From JANPCX01 sp966211815 (GTDB lineage: Bacteria; Pseudomonadota; Gammaproteobacteria; Burkholderiales; Burkholderiaceae_C): DNA of 64,000 bases. Shown here piece after piece: positions 36,511 to 47,814 of the stretch (its first letter is position 1; each line of letters begins with the position of its first letter). A model generated the notes under the pieces. That model had not been told where the DNA came from. It did no database searches and worked only from the letters and a program-made list of their open reading frames with translations. Where the stretch lies: the NCBI GenBank assembly GCA_966211815.1, contig CBIHOD010000002.1:1-64000 (forward strand). Direction: 5' to 3'. The position numbers were made by a program, and so were the translations under genes.

Positions 36511-36924
36511 ATGAGGTATGTTGTGAATCGAATCTTGTCTTTGCCGCTGAATACGCTGACCCCTGCTCAATTGCATGCACTGACCAAGAGCCGGCATGAG
36601 ACGGAAGTAACGCCTTCCGGCTCGATCATCTTGCAGCATGAGATGGGACCAGTTGAAATGCGTTTTTCGTCAGCTGAAAATCCGTTGGCGCCTGGGATTC
36701 GCGTTTATGTCTGGTGGAAAGGTGGCGGCTTTGTCTGCGCGCCTGCCAACGAAGTGGATGAAGAGGCTGCCGAGTCTTTGCGCATCGAGCAGCGGGTTGC
36801 CGAGGCCCGCTCTGCTTTGGCTGAAGCCCGGCGGGAACGCGCTTCTCGTTTTGGCGGATTGAGTTCCGCACCAATGCCTTTGGATGTCGATTTGGGCTCT
36901 TCAGAAACGGTCAGCATTTACTGA
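36511..36924 (+). CDS. Small uncharacterised protein
   Basis: I do not recognise this 137-residue protein. It is soluble, with no signal peptide or membrane helix. The first half reads like a beta-rich domain (EVTPSGSIILQHEMGPVEMRFS ... GIRVYVWWKGGGFVCAP). An Ala/Glu/Arg-rich helix follows (about 83-112, likely coiled coil), with a short acidic tail. The start could also be the GTG at 36523. It follows the Ig-like lipoprotein by 72 bp and converges on the DUF2520 gene with only 24 bp between the stops. Composition is between the low-GC pil segment and the rest. Confidence 0.6.
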   Translation: MRYVVNRILSLPLNTLTPAQLHALTKSRHETEVTPSGSIILQHEMGPVEMRFSSAENPLAPGIRVYVWWKGGGFVCAPANEVDEEAAESLRIEQRVAEARSALAEARRERASRFGGLSSAPMPLDVDLGSSETVSIY

Positions 36925-36948
36925 CTCGTTTTTGAGCGCGCTGAGTTG

Positions 36949-37851
36949 TCAGCGCTCTCTACCGTGTGAATTCGGCGGCTCCCCTGCGGAGTCGCTGTTT
37001 GTTTGTAGAGCACTCAAAAGTTCTCGCACCGTTTCCTTGCTCAGTCGATTCGATGACTGGGCAATGGCTATTTGCCGTTCGGTCAGCGTTCGGTAGAGGG
37101 TCGCATGCTGATCCCCAAGCTGTTGCAGGGCTTGGGCATGCTTTTGCAACACCGAGGCGTCACCACGCGATACGGGGCCCGACAATGCGGCCGCCAAGCC
37201 ATTTCTCTTCTCAATCGCGTCCAAAGTTCCCCGCGCCAATGGAAGCAAAGCTTTGAGGCTTTGCGCCTCGTCCATGCCAAGCGTCTTCCATATTTGTGAA
37301 GCTTCGTTTAGCAGGGCGATGATCATGCTGGCTGCATAACCCGCCGCTGCGTGGTAAAGCGGGCGGGTTCCGGGGGGCAGTTGCAGCGGCTGCATACCCA
37401 GCATGTGGGCCATGTCGGTGATGGCCTCCAGCAAACCGCTCTGGGCTTCCAAGGCCACCGTGCAGCCTCTTAGTGGGGCGGCACCGTCCGGCTGGCCGGA
37501 AAAGATCTGTAGCGGGTGAAAACTGCCGGTTTGCGCGCCGCTCATGGTTGCCGCCGAAAGCGCCGAGATTTCTGTGGCGCCACTGCAGTGCAGTACTTTC
37601 TGGTGGCCCTGCCAGACCAGACTGTTCGCGAGCTTTTCGATGGCGTCGTCGGGCACGGTCAGAAAAACCCAGTCCGAACGCGCGGCTTCGATGATGGGCA
37701 CGGGTCGTGATCCTGGGAGCAGGGCGGACAGTCTCGCAGCCGAATCGGGATTGCGGCTGGCGACATGGGTGATGGCCCAACCGGCGGCCTGCATGGCGAC
37801 GGCCAGGGACCGGGCCAGACGTCCTGCGCCGATGAATGAAGTGCTTCTCAT
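36949..37851 (-). CDS. Rossmann-like and DUF2520 domain protein (putative NAD(P) oxidoreductase)
   Basis: A 300-residue protein with an N-terminal Rossmann domain (SFIGAGRLARSLAVAMQAAGW, dinucleotide-binding GxGxxA pattern; SDWVFLTVPDDAIEKLA) and an all-helical DUF2520 C-terminal domain (YHAAAGYAASMIIALLNEA). It resembles F420-dependent NADP oxidoreductase/ketopantoate-reductase-like proteins. The substrate is unknown. The stop lies inside a hairpin (arms 36934-36944 and 36949-36957) without a T tract. Confidence 0.82.
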   Translation of the reverse strand: MRSTSFIGAGRLARSLAVAMQAAGWAITHVASRNPDSAARLSALLPGSRPVPIIEAARSDWVFLTVPDDAIEKLANSLVWQGHQKVLHCSGATEISALSAATMSGAQTGSFHPLQIFSGQPDGAAPLRGCTVALEAQSGLLEAITDMAHMLGMQPLQLPPGTRPLYHAAAGYAASMIIALLNEASQIWKTLGMDEAQSLKALLPLARGTLDAIEKRNGLAAALSGPVSRGDASVLQKHAQALQQLGDQHATLYRTLTERQIAIAQSSNRLSKETVRELLSALQTNSDSAGEPPNSHGRER

Positions 37852-38113
37852 GGATCCAGTCTAAGGCGACGCCCTTCGAAGGGCCGCAGCGACAAACCGA
37901 CCCGGGTGGGTCAAGGGTTGACGAAGGCGGGACGGAGGGACTTGTTGCCGTGGCTGCGCCGCCGACCCGGCGCCCTGCGGTTGCGGTCCGGCGCAAAGAA
38001 CAACCTTATCGAGCGGGGATCCGTGGCGAACCAGGCACGGCGTCACACGCATGCCGTGGCGACGGCCTTTGCCGGTGTTTCACCGGCTCAACGCCGGCGG
38101 ATGCTGCCAGGAC

Positions 38114-38665
38114 TTAGAGCCAAAGCTTGCGCCAGCCTTCCGGACCCAACTTTCGCAAGGTCTCGATGTTGCGTTCCACGATCTCGTCAGCCCCGTCGAA
38201 ACCCTCCATCGCCTTTTCGATGCTGCTTTCACGTAGCAAATGCAGGATGGGATATGGCGAGCGGTTGGTGTGGTTCTCGATCGCGTCAGCCTCGGTCCCG
38301 TCGAAGCGGTACCGGGGGTGGAAACTGGCGATCTGCAATTCGCCGGTGAGGCCCAATTCGTCGAGCGCCGCGTCGGCGATACCGAGGAAATCGTTGTAGT
38401 CGAGGAAATCGTTCAGAACCCAGGGGTGGATCAGCAGCGTCGTTTCTTCGATCTCGGGGTCGGCCTGGTCCAGGTGCCGCAGCTCCTGGACCAGCTCGGC
38501 CAGCAAGTCGCCTGGATTGCGCGCGGGGCTGACGACATACCGGATCTGTTTTTTCAAGTGGACGGATTTGGCGAAGGGGCAAAGCCTCAAGCCGATCACC
38601 GCGCGCGTCAGCCAGGTCTGGGTCCGCGCGACGACGTCGGCGGCGGAGTGGGCTTCTTGCTGCAT
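38114..38665 (-). CDS. DUF1415 domain protein
   Basis: A 183-residue soluble protein matching the DUF1415 family: VIGLRLCPFAKSVHLKKQIRYVVS at the N-terminus, IEETTLLIHPWVLNDFLDYNDFLGIAD in the middle and LQIASFHPRYRFDGTEADAIENHTNRSPYPILHLLRE near the C-terminus. The family is widespread in proteobacteria and has no established function. The 262 bp between it and the DUF2520 gene (37852-38113) show no gene. Confidence 0.88.
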   Translation of the reverse strand: MQQEAHSAADVVARTQTWLTRAVIGLRLCPFAKSVHLKKQIRYVVSPARNPGDLLAELVQELRHLDQADPEIEETTLLIHPWVLNDFLDYNDFLGIADAALDELGLTGELQIASFHPRYRFDGTEADAIENHTNRSPYPILHLLRESSIEKAMEGFDGADEIVERNIETLRKLGPEGWRKLWL

Positions 38666-38808
38666 GGTGGGGCATTGTGCGGGCTTGGTTCGCGCAAGTT
38701 TGCGTTCCCGCGAAAATAAGCGGCTCGACGGCGCATGCCGTCGAACCCGCCGTCGGGCAAGGCGGTGGTTCTGTGCGGCTGTTTTCCCCGATTGGATTGG
38801 AGTTCTGA

Positions 38809-41034
38809 ATGAATCGCATGGCCAGGCTCGCCGCTGTCTTTTGCGCCGGCCTGGGCCTGCTCGCCGTCGGCGAAGCGGCCCCTTTCAAGACGGACCACGT
38901 CACGGCCGAACTGGTGGCCGAGCACAGTGCCGTGCATCCCGGGCAGGCTTTGCATGTGGGCTTGAAGATCCGGCACCAGCCCCACTGGCACACCTATTGG
39001 CGCAACCCGGGCGATTCCGGCCTGCCCACCACGGTCGACTGGAACCTGCCGACGGGTGCCCAGGTCGGCGAGATCCAGTGGCCCGTGCCCCGGCGCCTGC
39101 CGGTCGGTCCGCTCGTCAATTACGGCTATGAAGCCGATTTGCTGCTGCCGCAGCGGCTGCAAGTGCCCGCGCGAGCGCAACCGGGCAGCACCCTTGTGCT
39201 GCGTGCCCAGGCGAACTGGCTGGTGTGCAGGGAGGTTTGCATCCCTGAAGGCGCGCAGCTGGAGTTGCGGCTGCCGGTGGTGGCGCCCGAAGTGGTCCCC
39301 GGCTCCACCGAACACCTTCCGGTTTTCGAGCGGCTCGCGGCCGAGCAGCCCCGGCCATTGTCGGGTTGGCGCACGCGCTTGCAGCACGCCGGCAGCGACC
39401 TGCTGCTGACCCTGGACGCCCCCGTCGTGGATGGCGCTTCGGCGTCCACGCCTGCATCCGGCGACAAGACGGCCTGGCCCACGGTGCATGTTTTTCCCTA
39501 TGCCGAGCAAGTGCTGGTGCCGGCGAGCCATGAGGTCTACCGCACGCCCGGCGGCTACGCCGTCAAGCTGGCGCTGATGGACGGGGCCAGCCTGCCGGCG
39601 CGGATGTCGGGCCTGGTGGTCGCGCAGACGGCGCGCGAAGAGGTGGCACCTCCTTTCGCCTGGTCCGCGGAGGATGGCGCGCGGCGCGGCGGCGAATTCA
39701 CCGCGGCGGTGGAGACCGTCCCGGCCCTGCAATGGCCCGAGGGCGCGCGGAAGTTGACGGGCCCGGCGCAAGGCGGCGCGGAGCTGCTGCGCGGCGCAGC
39801 GGCCTCGGCGGGCGGGTGGGCATGGCTGGCGACTTTGGGGCTCGCCCTCCTGGGTGGCTTGCTCTTGAATTTGATGCCCTGCGTGTTCCCGGTGCTGTCG
39901 ATCAAGCTGTTGTCGCTGGCCCACCAACCCGAGGCAGACGGACCTCGGGCCCGGCGGCTGCATGCGCTGGCTTATGCCGCGGGCGTGGTGCTGAGCTTCC
40001 TGGGGCTGGCGGCGGCCCTGCTGGTCTTGCGCGCCGCCGGCCAGGCGGTGGGCTGGGGCTTCCAGCTGCAGGAGCCGCATGTGGTGCTCGGCCTGGCCAT
40101 GCTGTTCTTCGCGCTGGGATTGAATCTGCTCGGTGGCTTCGAATGGGGCGCCTGGTTGCCGGCGGGATTGGCGCAATGGCGTTCCCGCCGACCTTCGCTG
40201 GACGCTTTCATGTCAGGGAGCCTGGCCGTGGTGGCGGCCAGCCCTTGCACCGCGCCCTTCATGGGCGCGGCCCTGGGTTATGCGGTGACGCAGTCGGCCG
40301 CCTCCGCGCTGGCGGTTTTCGCCATGCTCGGCCTGGGCATGGCCCTGCCTTACGCGGCGCTGGTGGTGATGCCGGGTTGGCGGGGGAGGCTGCCGCGCCC
40401 CGGCGCATGGATGCAGCATTTGAAGCAGCTGCTGGCCTTCCCGATGTTCCTCACCGTGCTGTGGCTGCTGTGGGTTCTGGGCCATCAAGCGGGCATCGAC
40501 GGCGTGGCCAAGGCGGGGCTTTGCCTCGTGGCATTGGCCTTCGGCGCCTGGCTGCAAAACGCGGGCCGCCGGCGGCCCGGCTGGAGTCGCGCCGCGGCAC
40601 TGCTGGTATGGGGCGGGGCTTTGGCGGGCACATTGCCGTTTTCGGGCGATGCGCCCAGCTCGGCTTCGCCGACTTCCGCCCGTCCGGCCGGCGATCCGAC
40701 ATGGGCGGCCTATGAGCCCGCGCAGGTCAGCGCCCACCTGGCCCAGGGTCGGGCGGTCTTCGTCGACTTCACCGCGGCCTGGTGCGTGAGCTGCCAGGTC
40801 AACAAGAGGCTGGTGCTGGACAGCGAGTCGGGCCGCCAGGCCTTCGCCAGAGCGGGCGTGGCGCTGATGCGGGCCGACTGGACCAACCGCGATCCGCGCA
40901 TCACGCAGGCCTTGGCCGAACTGGGCCGCAGCGGTGTCCCGGTGTATGTGCTGCACCGGCCCGGCAAAGCGCCACTGCTGTTGCCGGAGGTCCTGACGCC
41001 GGGCTTGCTTGAAGAAGCGTTGGGCACGCTGTGA
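38809..41034 (+). CDS. DsbD/ScsB-like protein-disulfide reductase
   Basis: A 741-residue membrane thiol-disulfide transporter that passes electrons from cytoplasmic thioredoxin to periplasmic partners. A signal peptide is followed by a large N-terminal periplasmic domain of the ScsB type (HQPHWHTYWRNPGDSGLPTTVDW), longer than E. coli DsbD-alpha. Next comes the transmembrane core (about 345-610), with conserved Cys in LNLMPCVFPVLSIKLL and VAASPCTAPFMGAALGYA. A C-terminal thioredoxin domain has FVDFTAAWCVSCQVNKR (redox pair near 657-660). The ATG at 38809 follows GATTGGAGTT. It may feed the TlpA-like protein or cytochrome c maturation, which is inference. Confidence 0.92.
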   Translation: MNRMARLAAVFCAGLGLLAVGEAAPFKTDHVTAELVAEHSAVHPGQALHVGLKIRHQPHWHTYWRNPGDSGLPTTVDWNLPTGAQVGEIQWPVPRRLPVGPLVNYGYEADLLLPQRLQVPARAQPGSTLVLRAQANWLVCREVCIPEGAQLELRLPVVAPEVVPGSTEHLPVFERLAAEQPRPLSGWRTRLQHAGSDLLLTLDAPVVDGASASTPASGDKTAWPTVHVFPYAEQVLVPASHEVYRTPGGYAVKLALMDGASLPARMSGLVVAQTAREEVAPPFAWSAEDGARRGGEFTAAVETVPALQWPEGARKLTGPAQGGAELLRGAAASAGGWAWLATLGLALLGGLLLNLMPCVFPVLSIKLLSLAHQPEADGPRARRLHALAYAAGVVLSFLGLAAALLVLRAAGQAVGWGFQLQEPHVVLGLAMLFFALGLNLLGGFEWGAWLPAGLAQWRSRRPSLDAFMSGSLAVVAASPCTAPFMGAALGYAVTQSAASALAVFAMLGLGMALPYAALVVMPGWRGRLPRPGAWMQHLKQLLAFPMFLTVLWLLWVLGHQAGIDGVAKAGLCLVALAFGAWLQNAGRRRPGWSRAAALLVWGGALAGTLPFSGDAPSSASPTSARPAGDPTWAAYEPAQVSAHLAQGRAVFVDFTAAWCVSCQVNKRLVLDSESGRQAFARAGVALMRADWTNRDPRITQALAELGRSGVPVYVLHRPGKAPLLLPEVLTPGLLEEALGTL

Positions 41035-41137
41035 GCCGGTGCGGAACCAGCCGGGCGAAGTGTCGCGGGTCGTTGGGTTTTGAGGTGCGCGGCAGGCCGC
41101 CGAGGCCCGCCGCGGTTTTTTTCGAAAGGCCGAACGC

Positions 41138-43480
<2,343 letters not shown>

Positions 43481-43485
43481 CGGCG

Positions 43486-44313
43486 ATGCGGCCGTCCGAC
43501 GCCGAAGAAGGGGAGGAGGCGGACGGCGACGCCGTGCGCCGCCTGCCGGTGTGGCGCCACGACGCCGGCCGGGACTGGGCCGGGCATGACGAGCTGATCG
43601 TCGAGGCGCCGGTGGCCCTCGTGTTCAACGGCATTTCGCATGCGGTGATGATGGCCACCCCGCAAGACCTGGAAGACCTGGCGCTCGGTTTCGCGCTGTC
43701 CGAAGGCGTGATCGGCAGTCGCTCGCAGTGCCGCGACATCGAGGTGACCCCTCATGGCGGCCGGGGTTTCGAGGTGCGGCTGGAGATCGCGTCGTCGGCC
43801 TTCGCCGGGCTCAAGCTGCGCCGCCGCAGCCTGGAGGGCCGCACCGGTTGCGGCTTGTGCGGCCTGGAAAGCCTGGAGCAGTTGGACCTGCACGCGCTGC
43901 CCAGGCGGCCCATGCCCGCCGCCCCGATGGCTGCCGAGGTCATCCTGCGCGCCTTCCAGGCCTTGCCCGGGCTGCAGCCGCTCAACGCGCGCACCGGCGC
44001 CTGCCACGCCGCCGGCTGGGCGCGGCCCGACGGCGGCCTGGCCGGGGTGCGGGAAGACGTCGGCCGGCACAACGCGCTCGACAAACTGCTCGGCCGGCGC
44101 GCGCTGTCGGGCGAGTCCAACGCCGACGGCTTCGCCATCGTCTCCAGCCGCGCCAGCGTGGAGCTGGTGCGCAAATGCGCCCGCCTCGGCGTCGGCGCGC
44201 TCGCCGCGATCTCGGCGCCCACCTCGCTGGCGGTGGAGACGGCGTGCGCGGTGGGGATGCAGCTGTATGGCTATTGCCGCGGGGACCAGGTGGTGCGGTA
44301 CACGGGGGATTGA
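43486..44313 (+). CDS. fdhD: Formate dehydrogenase accessory sulfurtransferase FdhD
   Basis: FdhD transfers sulfur from IscS to the molybdenum cofactor, which activates formate dehydrogenases. The 275-residue protein has the conserved cysteine loop GCGLCGLES (CxxC near 122-125), LVFNGISHAVMMATPQDLEDLALGFALSEG, DVGRHNALDKLLG and SRASVELVRKCARLGV. The start ATG lies 5 bp after the upstream oxidoreductase stop, so the pair forms an operon and FdhD probably matures that enzyme. A repeat cluster follows 28 bp downstream. Confidence 0.95.
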   Translation: MRPSDAEEGEEADGDAVRRLPVWRHDAGRDWAGHDELIVEAPVALVFNGISHAVMMATPQDLEDLALGFALSEGVIGSRSQCRDIEVTPHGGRGFEVRLEIASSAFAGLKLRRRSLEGRTGCGLCGLESLEQLDLHALPRRPMPAAPMAAEVILRAFQALPGLQPLNARTGACHAAGWARPDGGLAGVREDVGRHNALDKLLGRRALSGESNADGFAIVSSRASVELVRKCARLGVGALAAISAPTSLAVETACAVGMQLYGYCRGDQVVRYTGD

Positions 44314-44340
44314 TTTCATTTCGTTCCGGCTGAGACTGAG

Positions 44341-44541
44341 ACTTCGACAAGTTCACGGCAGGCTTGTCGAAGCTTTCCATGCCAGAGCTTAGGCAGACAA
44401 CGGTGGCAAGGGCACTTCGACAAGCTCGGTGCGAACGGCCAGTGCGGTGCACGCTGGCATCGGAAGGTTTGTCGAAGTGCTCAGCCCAAGCAGTTGTCGG
44501 CGGTGAGTCCATTGGCCGTTCACCCTGAGCTTGTCGAAGGG
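44341..44541. repeat. REP-like cluster of CTTCGACAAG inverted repeats
   Basis: Five copies of the ten-base core CTTCGACAAG or its complement occur in about 200 bp of non-coding DNA. The plus-orientation copies are at 44342 and 44415; the complements are at 44363, about 44469 (one mismatch) and 44530. The first pair makes a 10-bp-arm hairpin (44342-44372). The second and last form a longer imperfect inverted repeat of about 27-nt arms (44415-44441 and 44513-44539, the latter containing CCTGAGCTTGTCGAAG). Similar extragenic palindromes are common in pseudomonads and betaproteobacteria. No adjacent RAYT transposase is present. Confidence 0.85.
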
Positions 44542-44585
44542 CCTTGACCGATCCACTTGGTTGACGCTGCCGGGCTGTCCCGGCT

Positions 44586-46799
44586 TCAACGCCCCGCGTG
44601 CGCCGCCCGCTCCAACCCCAGCACGAAGCACACCCCGCCCGCTTCGTTGCGCGCGCCGATCGTGCCGCCCATCTTGGCCATGTAGGTGCGCGCCACGAAC
44701 AGTCCCTGGCCCCGGCGGCCGAGGCCGCCGCTGTCGGGTTGGTCGGACACGCCGTATTCGAAGATGCTTCCCAGCAGCGCGTCGTCGATCGGCAGGCCGA
44801 CGTTGAAGAGCGTCACTTCGACTTGCGCCGCGGCGTCGTTCAGGCCGATCGTGATGGGGGTTCCCGCCGGGCGGTAGCGGTCGGCGTTGCGCAGCACGTG
44901 GGTGACCACGTCCTCCAGGGCGTATTCGTCCGCCCGGACCCAAACCGCCCCGCCGCCGCTTTCCTCTTCGAAGACCACCCGCTCGACACCCGCATGCGGC
45001 GCGTTCTGCGCCACGTGCCGCAGGAAGGCGCGGACGTCCAGGGCCCGCACCTCCAGCTGCGTCGATTCGAAGGCCTCGCTCGGCGAGGCGTGGCCGTACA
45101 GCACGCGCACCGCCTGCCGCATGCGGCTGATGTAGCGGTGGCTCGGGTCGGCCGGCTCGCCGTGCAGCACCATCAACGATTGCAGCGGCGACATGATCTC
45201 GTGGCCCACCGCGTGCCACTGGTCCTTCTCCTGCGCGACGCGGATGTGTTCGCGGCGCAGGTCGTCGTTGACGCGCTGCATCAGGTCCGCCAGCACCCCG
45301 GCCAAGAGGCCGAGTTCGTCGCGGCCACGCAGGTCGGCCAGGTCCAGCCGCAGGAAACCTTCGCCGCCCGCCTTGCCGGGCGCCGCGGCCTGGCCCTTGA
45401 TCTCGCGCGAGACGGCCGCCGCCCGCTTGGTCAGCACCGTGATGCGGCGGATCATGTGCAGCTCGATCGCCCACCACGTCAGCGCGATGGCCGCCAGCAT
45501 CGCGCCGACGAACCACGACACCCGCGTGGCCACCACGCCGAGGCTGCGGTTGACGCTGCGCACGTCGCCCCGGAGGATCAGCTCGTAGCGCCCCAGCGGC
45601 GTGTTCACGGTCTCGCGCGCTTCCAGCGGCGCGTCGAAGCCTTCCGCCGGCAGCTGGCGTATCAGGCGCTCCAGCCACGGCGAGGCGACGTCGGCGTCGC
45701 CCTGCTGGCCCTTGAGGGTGACGAGGTCGGGCGCGGCCGGGTCCGCGCCGTCCAGCTTGCGGATGCGCAGCGACTCGCCGGGCAGCAGCAGCGGCGTCAG
45801 GTCGGCCAGCGCGAAAGGGGGCGCGGCGCCCGGGCTGTCGCTGTCGAACAGCGGCGCGCCGTGGCCGGGCGCCAGCATCTGCACCCGCACCCGGATGCGG
45901 CCCAGGTCGGCCGGCGGCCAGACCGGGCGCGTCTTCTGGAACAGCTCGTCGCGGAAAAGCTCCACCGGCAAGCGGATGGAGAAGAAGGAGCGTTTGACGC
46001 AACCGTCGACCGGCGGTGGCGGTGTGGACGCCGCGGCCGCGCCGAGCGCCATGCCGGCTTCCGTCGATGCCGACGCCGTGACGGAGGCCGATGGGGATGT
46101 GGGCGCGGCGGCGGTCGGCGCGCAGCGGTTGTCCTGCCAGAGCCAGGCCCTGAAGTCGCGCACCGGCCGCATCCCCATCGTGCCGTCCGCGTTTTCTGCG
46201 AAGCCGGTGAGGCGGCCGCGCACGCCCGGGCCGGCGTCCGAGGTCTGCTCGAAGGGGGCGGTCCAACGGAAGGTCTGGCCGCGCATCGCCACGCTGATGC
46301 GCGCGCGATGGGCCCCCGTGGGGTCGGCATCGCCCATCGCGCGGCTGACGAGTTCGCCGCTGTCGAAGTGGCCCACGGCATAGATGAACCCGCCGGCCAG
46401 CGCGTTGTTGCCCACCGCCACGCACAAGGCGGCGTCGCGGTACTGCACCAGGCAGCCGGCCATCTCGACCGCCTGCTGGGCCTTGGCCTTGTCGTCGAAA
46501 TCGATGGCGGAGAAGGGCAGCACGAGCGGGCGCAGCGGCACCGGGCCGCCGTCCCGGGCGTCGGGGTTCAGCAGGGCGAGCTGGCCGCTGGGATGGCGCA
46601 GCTGGGCCAGGATCTGCGCCTGGTTCTTGCGAAAGCCGTCCTGGTAGTTGCGCCAGCTCAGTTGCTTTTCTTCCCGCAGCACGCTCAGCGCGAGCGCCAG
46701 TGTGGCCAGCGCCAGGGCCAGGAACGCGCCTCGGAAGAAGGCCCGCAGGCCGAACGGCACCCGGCCGGGCAGGCGCCAGCGCGGGGTGCGCCAGTTCAT
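44586..46799 (-). CDS. Membrane sensor histidine kinase
   Basis: A 737-residue sensor kinase. One transmembrane helix lies near residues 20-42 and another near 430-455, enclosing a large periplasmic sensor region. That region contains an Ala/Ser/Pro low-complexity stretch (APTAAAPTSPSASVTASAST, about 225-245). A HAMP-like segment follows, then the H box VGHEIMSPLQSLM (His near 533) and an HATPase domain with VTHVLRNADRYRPAG and GLGRRGQGLFVARTYMAKMGG. The ATG at 46799 lies 5 bp after the response-regulator gene. The frame is open far upstream through that gene, but only as a shadow. The signal is unknown. Confidence 0.9.
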   Translation of the reverse strand: MNWRTPRWRLPGRVPFGLRAFFRGAFLALALATLALALSVLREEKQLSWRNYQDGFRKNQAQILAQLRHPSGQLALLNPDARDGGPVPLRPLVLPFSAIDFDDKAKAQQAVEMAGCLVQYRDAALCVAVGNNALAGGFIYAVGHFDSGELVSRAMGDADPTGAHRARISVAMRGQTFRWTAPFEQTSDAGPGVRGRLTGFAENADGTMGMRPVRDFRAWLWQDNRCAPTAAAPTSPSASVTASASTEAGMALGAAAASTPPPPVDGCVKRSFFSIRLPVELFRDELFQKTRPVWPPADLGRIRVRVQMLAPGHGAPLFDSDSPGAAPPFALADLTPLLLPGESLRIRKLDGADPAAPDLVTLKGQQGDADVASPWLERLIRQLPAEGFDAPLEARETVNTPLGRYELILRGDVRSVNRSLGVVATRVSWFVGAMLAAIALTWWAIELHMIRRITVLTKRAAAVSREIKGQAAAPGKAGGEGFLRLDLADLRGRDELGLLAGVLADLMQRVNDDLRREHIRVAQEKDQWHAVGHEIMSPLQSLMVLHGEPADPSHRYISRMRQAVRVLYGHASPSEAFESTQLEVRALDVRAFLRHVAQNAPHAGVERVVFEEESGGGAVWVRADEYALEDVVTHVLRNADRYRPAGTPITIGLNDAAAQVEVTLFNVGLPIDDALLGSIFEYGVSDQPDSGGLGRRGQGLFVARTYMAKMGGTIGARNEAGGVCFVLGLERAAHAGR

Positions 46800-46804
46800 C
46801 GCGG

Positions 46805-47536
46805 TCACTTCCTGGCGGTAGGGGCGGTTTCGTGTGCGGCCCAGCGGAAGCCGCGCATCGGCACGTTCTCGATGCCGTCGAAGGCCGGGTCGATCTCGCG
46901 GAAGGCCTCGCGGATGGTGCTGACGTGTTTGCGGATGTTGTCCCGGTTGCGGCCGCTCTTGACCACCTGGAACAGGTCTTCGTACGACACCACCTGGCCG
47001 CGCCGGGCGTGCAGCGCCGCCAGGATGCGCTGCGCCGTCAGCGGCAGGTTGATGCGCTGGCCGCGCCATAGCGCCGAGCCCTGGCGCAGCGGGTCGAGCA
47101 GCAGTTCGTCCGCCGGCGCCAATGCGGCGGCCGGTGCGGCTGCGGCGGCCGCGGCCCTGTCCCGGGTGGCGCGCAGGATGTCGAGGAAGGTGTCGATGAA
47201 GTCCGCCTCGGTGAAGGTGGTCTTCTGCAGGTAGTCCCAGGCGTCGAGCGCTTTCATGATGCCGCGGTACAGCGTGGCCGGCATGGCCGAGACGACGAGC
47301 ACCGGCGTGCCGCTGCGCTTGTTGATCTCGTTGATCAGCGCCACGCCGGCGTGCCGCTCGCGGCCGAGCTCGATGTCCAGCACGACCAGGTCGTAGCGCT
47401 CGCGTTCGATCGCGGCCTGGGCGTCGTCGCGGTTGAACCATTGGTCCACCCGCAGGCCCGGCCGCGCGGCTTCGATCCAGCCGCGCAGCTGGTTGCTGGT
47501 GGGCACGTCGTCTTCGATCACCGCCACTTTGGACAT
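46805..47536 (-). CDS. Response regulator with winged-helix output
   Basis: A 243-residue regulator. The receiver domain begins MSKVAVIEDDVPTSNQLRGW, with the phosphoacceptor Asp in LVVLDIEL (near 53) and the Lys loop in LQKTTF. An Ala-rich linker (about 130-145) joins it to an OmpR/PhoB-type winged helix (LTAQRILAALHARRGQVVSYEDLFQVV ... RDNIRKHVSTIREAF ... NVPMRGFRW). It is cotranscribed with the histidine kinase downstream. No target is evident. The 278-bp region between it and the divergent SPFH gene (47537-47814) shows no recognisable gene and presumably carries both promoters. Confidence 0.9.
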   Translation of the reverse strand: MSKVAVIEDDVPTSNQLRGWIEAARPGLRVDQWFNRDDAQAAIERERYDLVVLDIELGRERHAGVALINEINKRSGTPVLVVSAMPATLYRGIMKALDAWDYLQKTTFTEADFIDTFLDILRATRDRAAAAAAAPAAALAPADELLLDPLRQGSALWRGQRINLPLTAQRILAALHARRGQVVSYEDLFQVVKSGRNRDNIRKHVSTIREAFREIDPAFDGIENVPMRGFRWAAHETAPTARK

Positions 47537-47814
47537 CGCCTGGGTTCCCGTTTGCGCCGCACGCGCGCCGCGAGCCCGGATTATCCGAGCCCGGCCGCCG
47601 CGCCGTTGTGAGGATTTCTTCCGCGGGCCCCGGCCGAAACTCCGCCGCATGACGAAGGCGGCCCGGCGGTTGAAGCAACTGGCCCCGCGTCCGCATTGAG
47701 CGCTCCCGGGGGCGGCCGGAAGAATGCCCCCATGCCCAGCGCCGACAGGAATCGGCGGCTGGGCACGGGCCGCGAAGGCCTGTCGTTCAACCCACAAACC
47801 CGAGGGAGCCCGCC

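Noticed and set aside
46800..47696. N-terminal extension of the histidine kinase to 47696.
   Set aside because: That part is an out-of-frame reading of the response-regulator gene; the kinase starts with its membrane segment at 46799.
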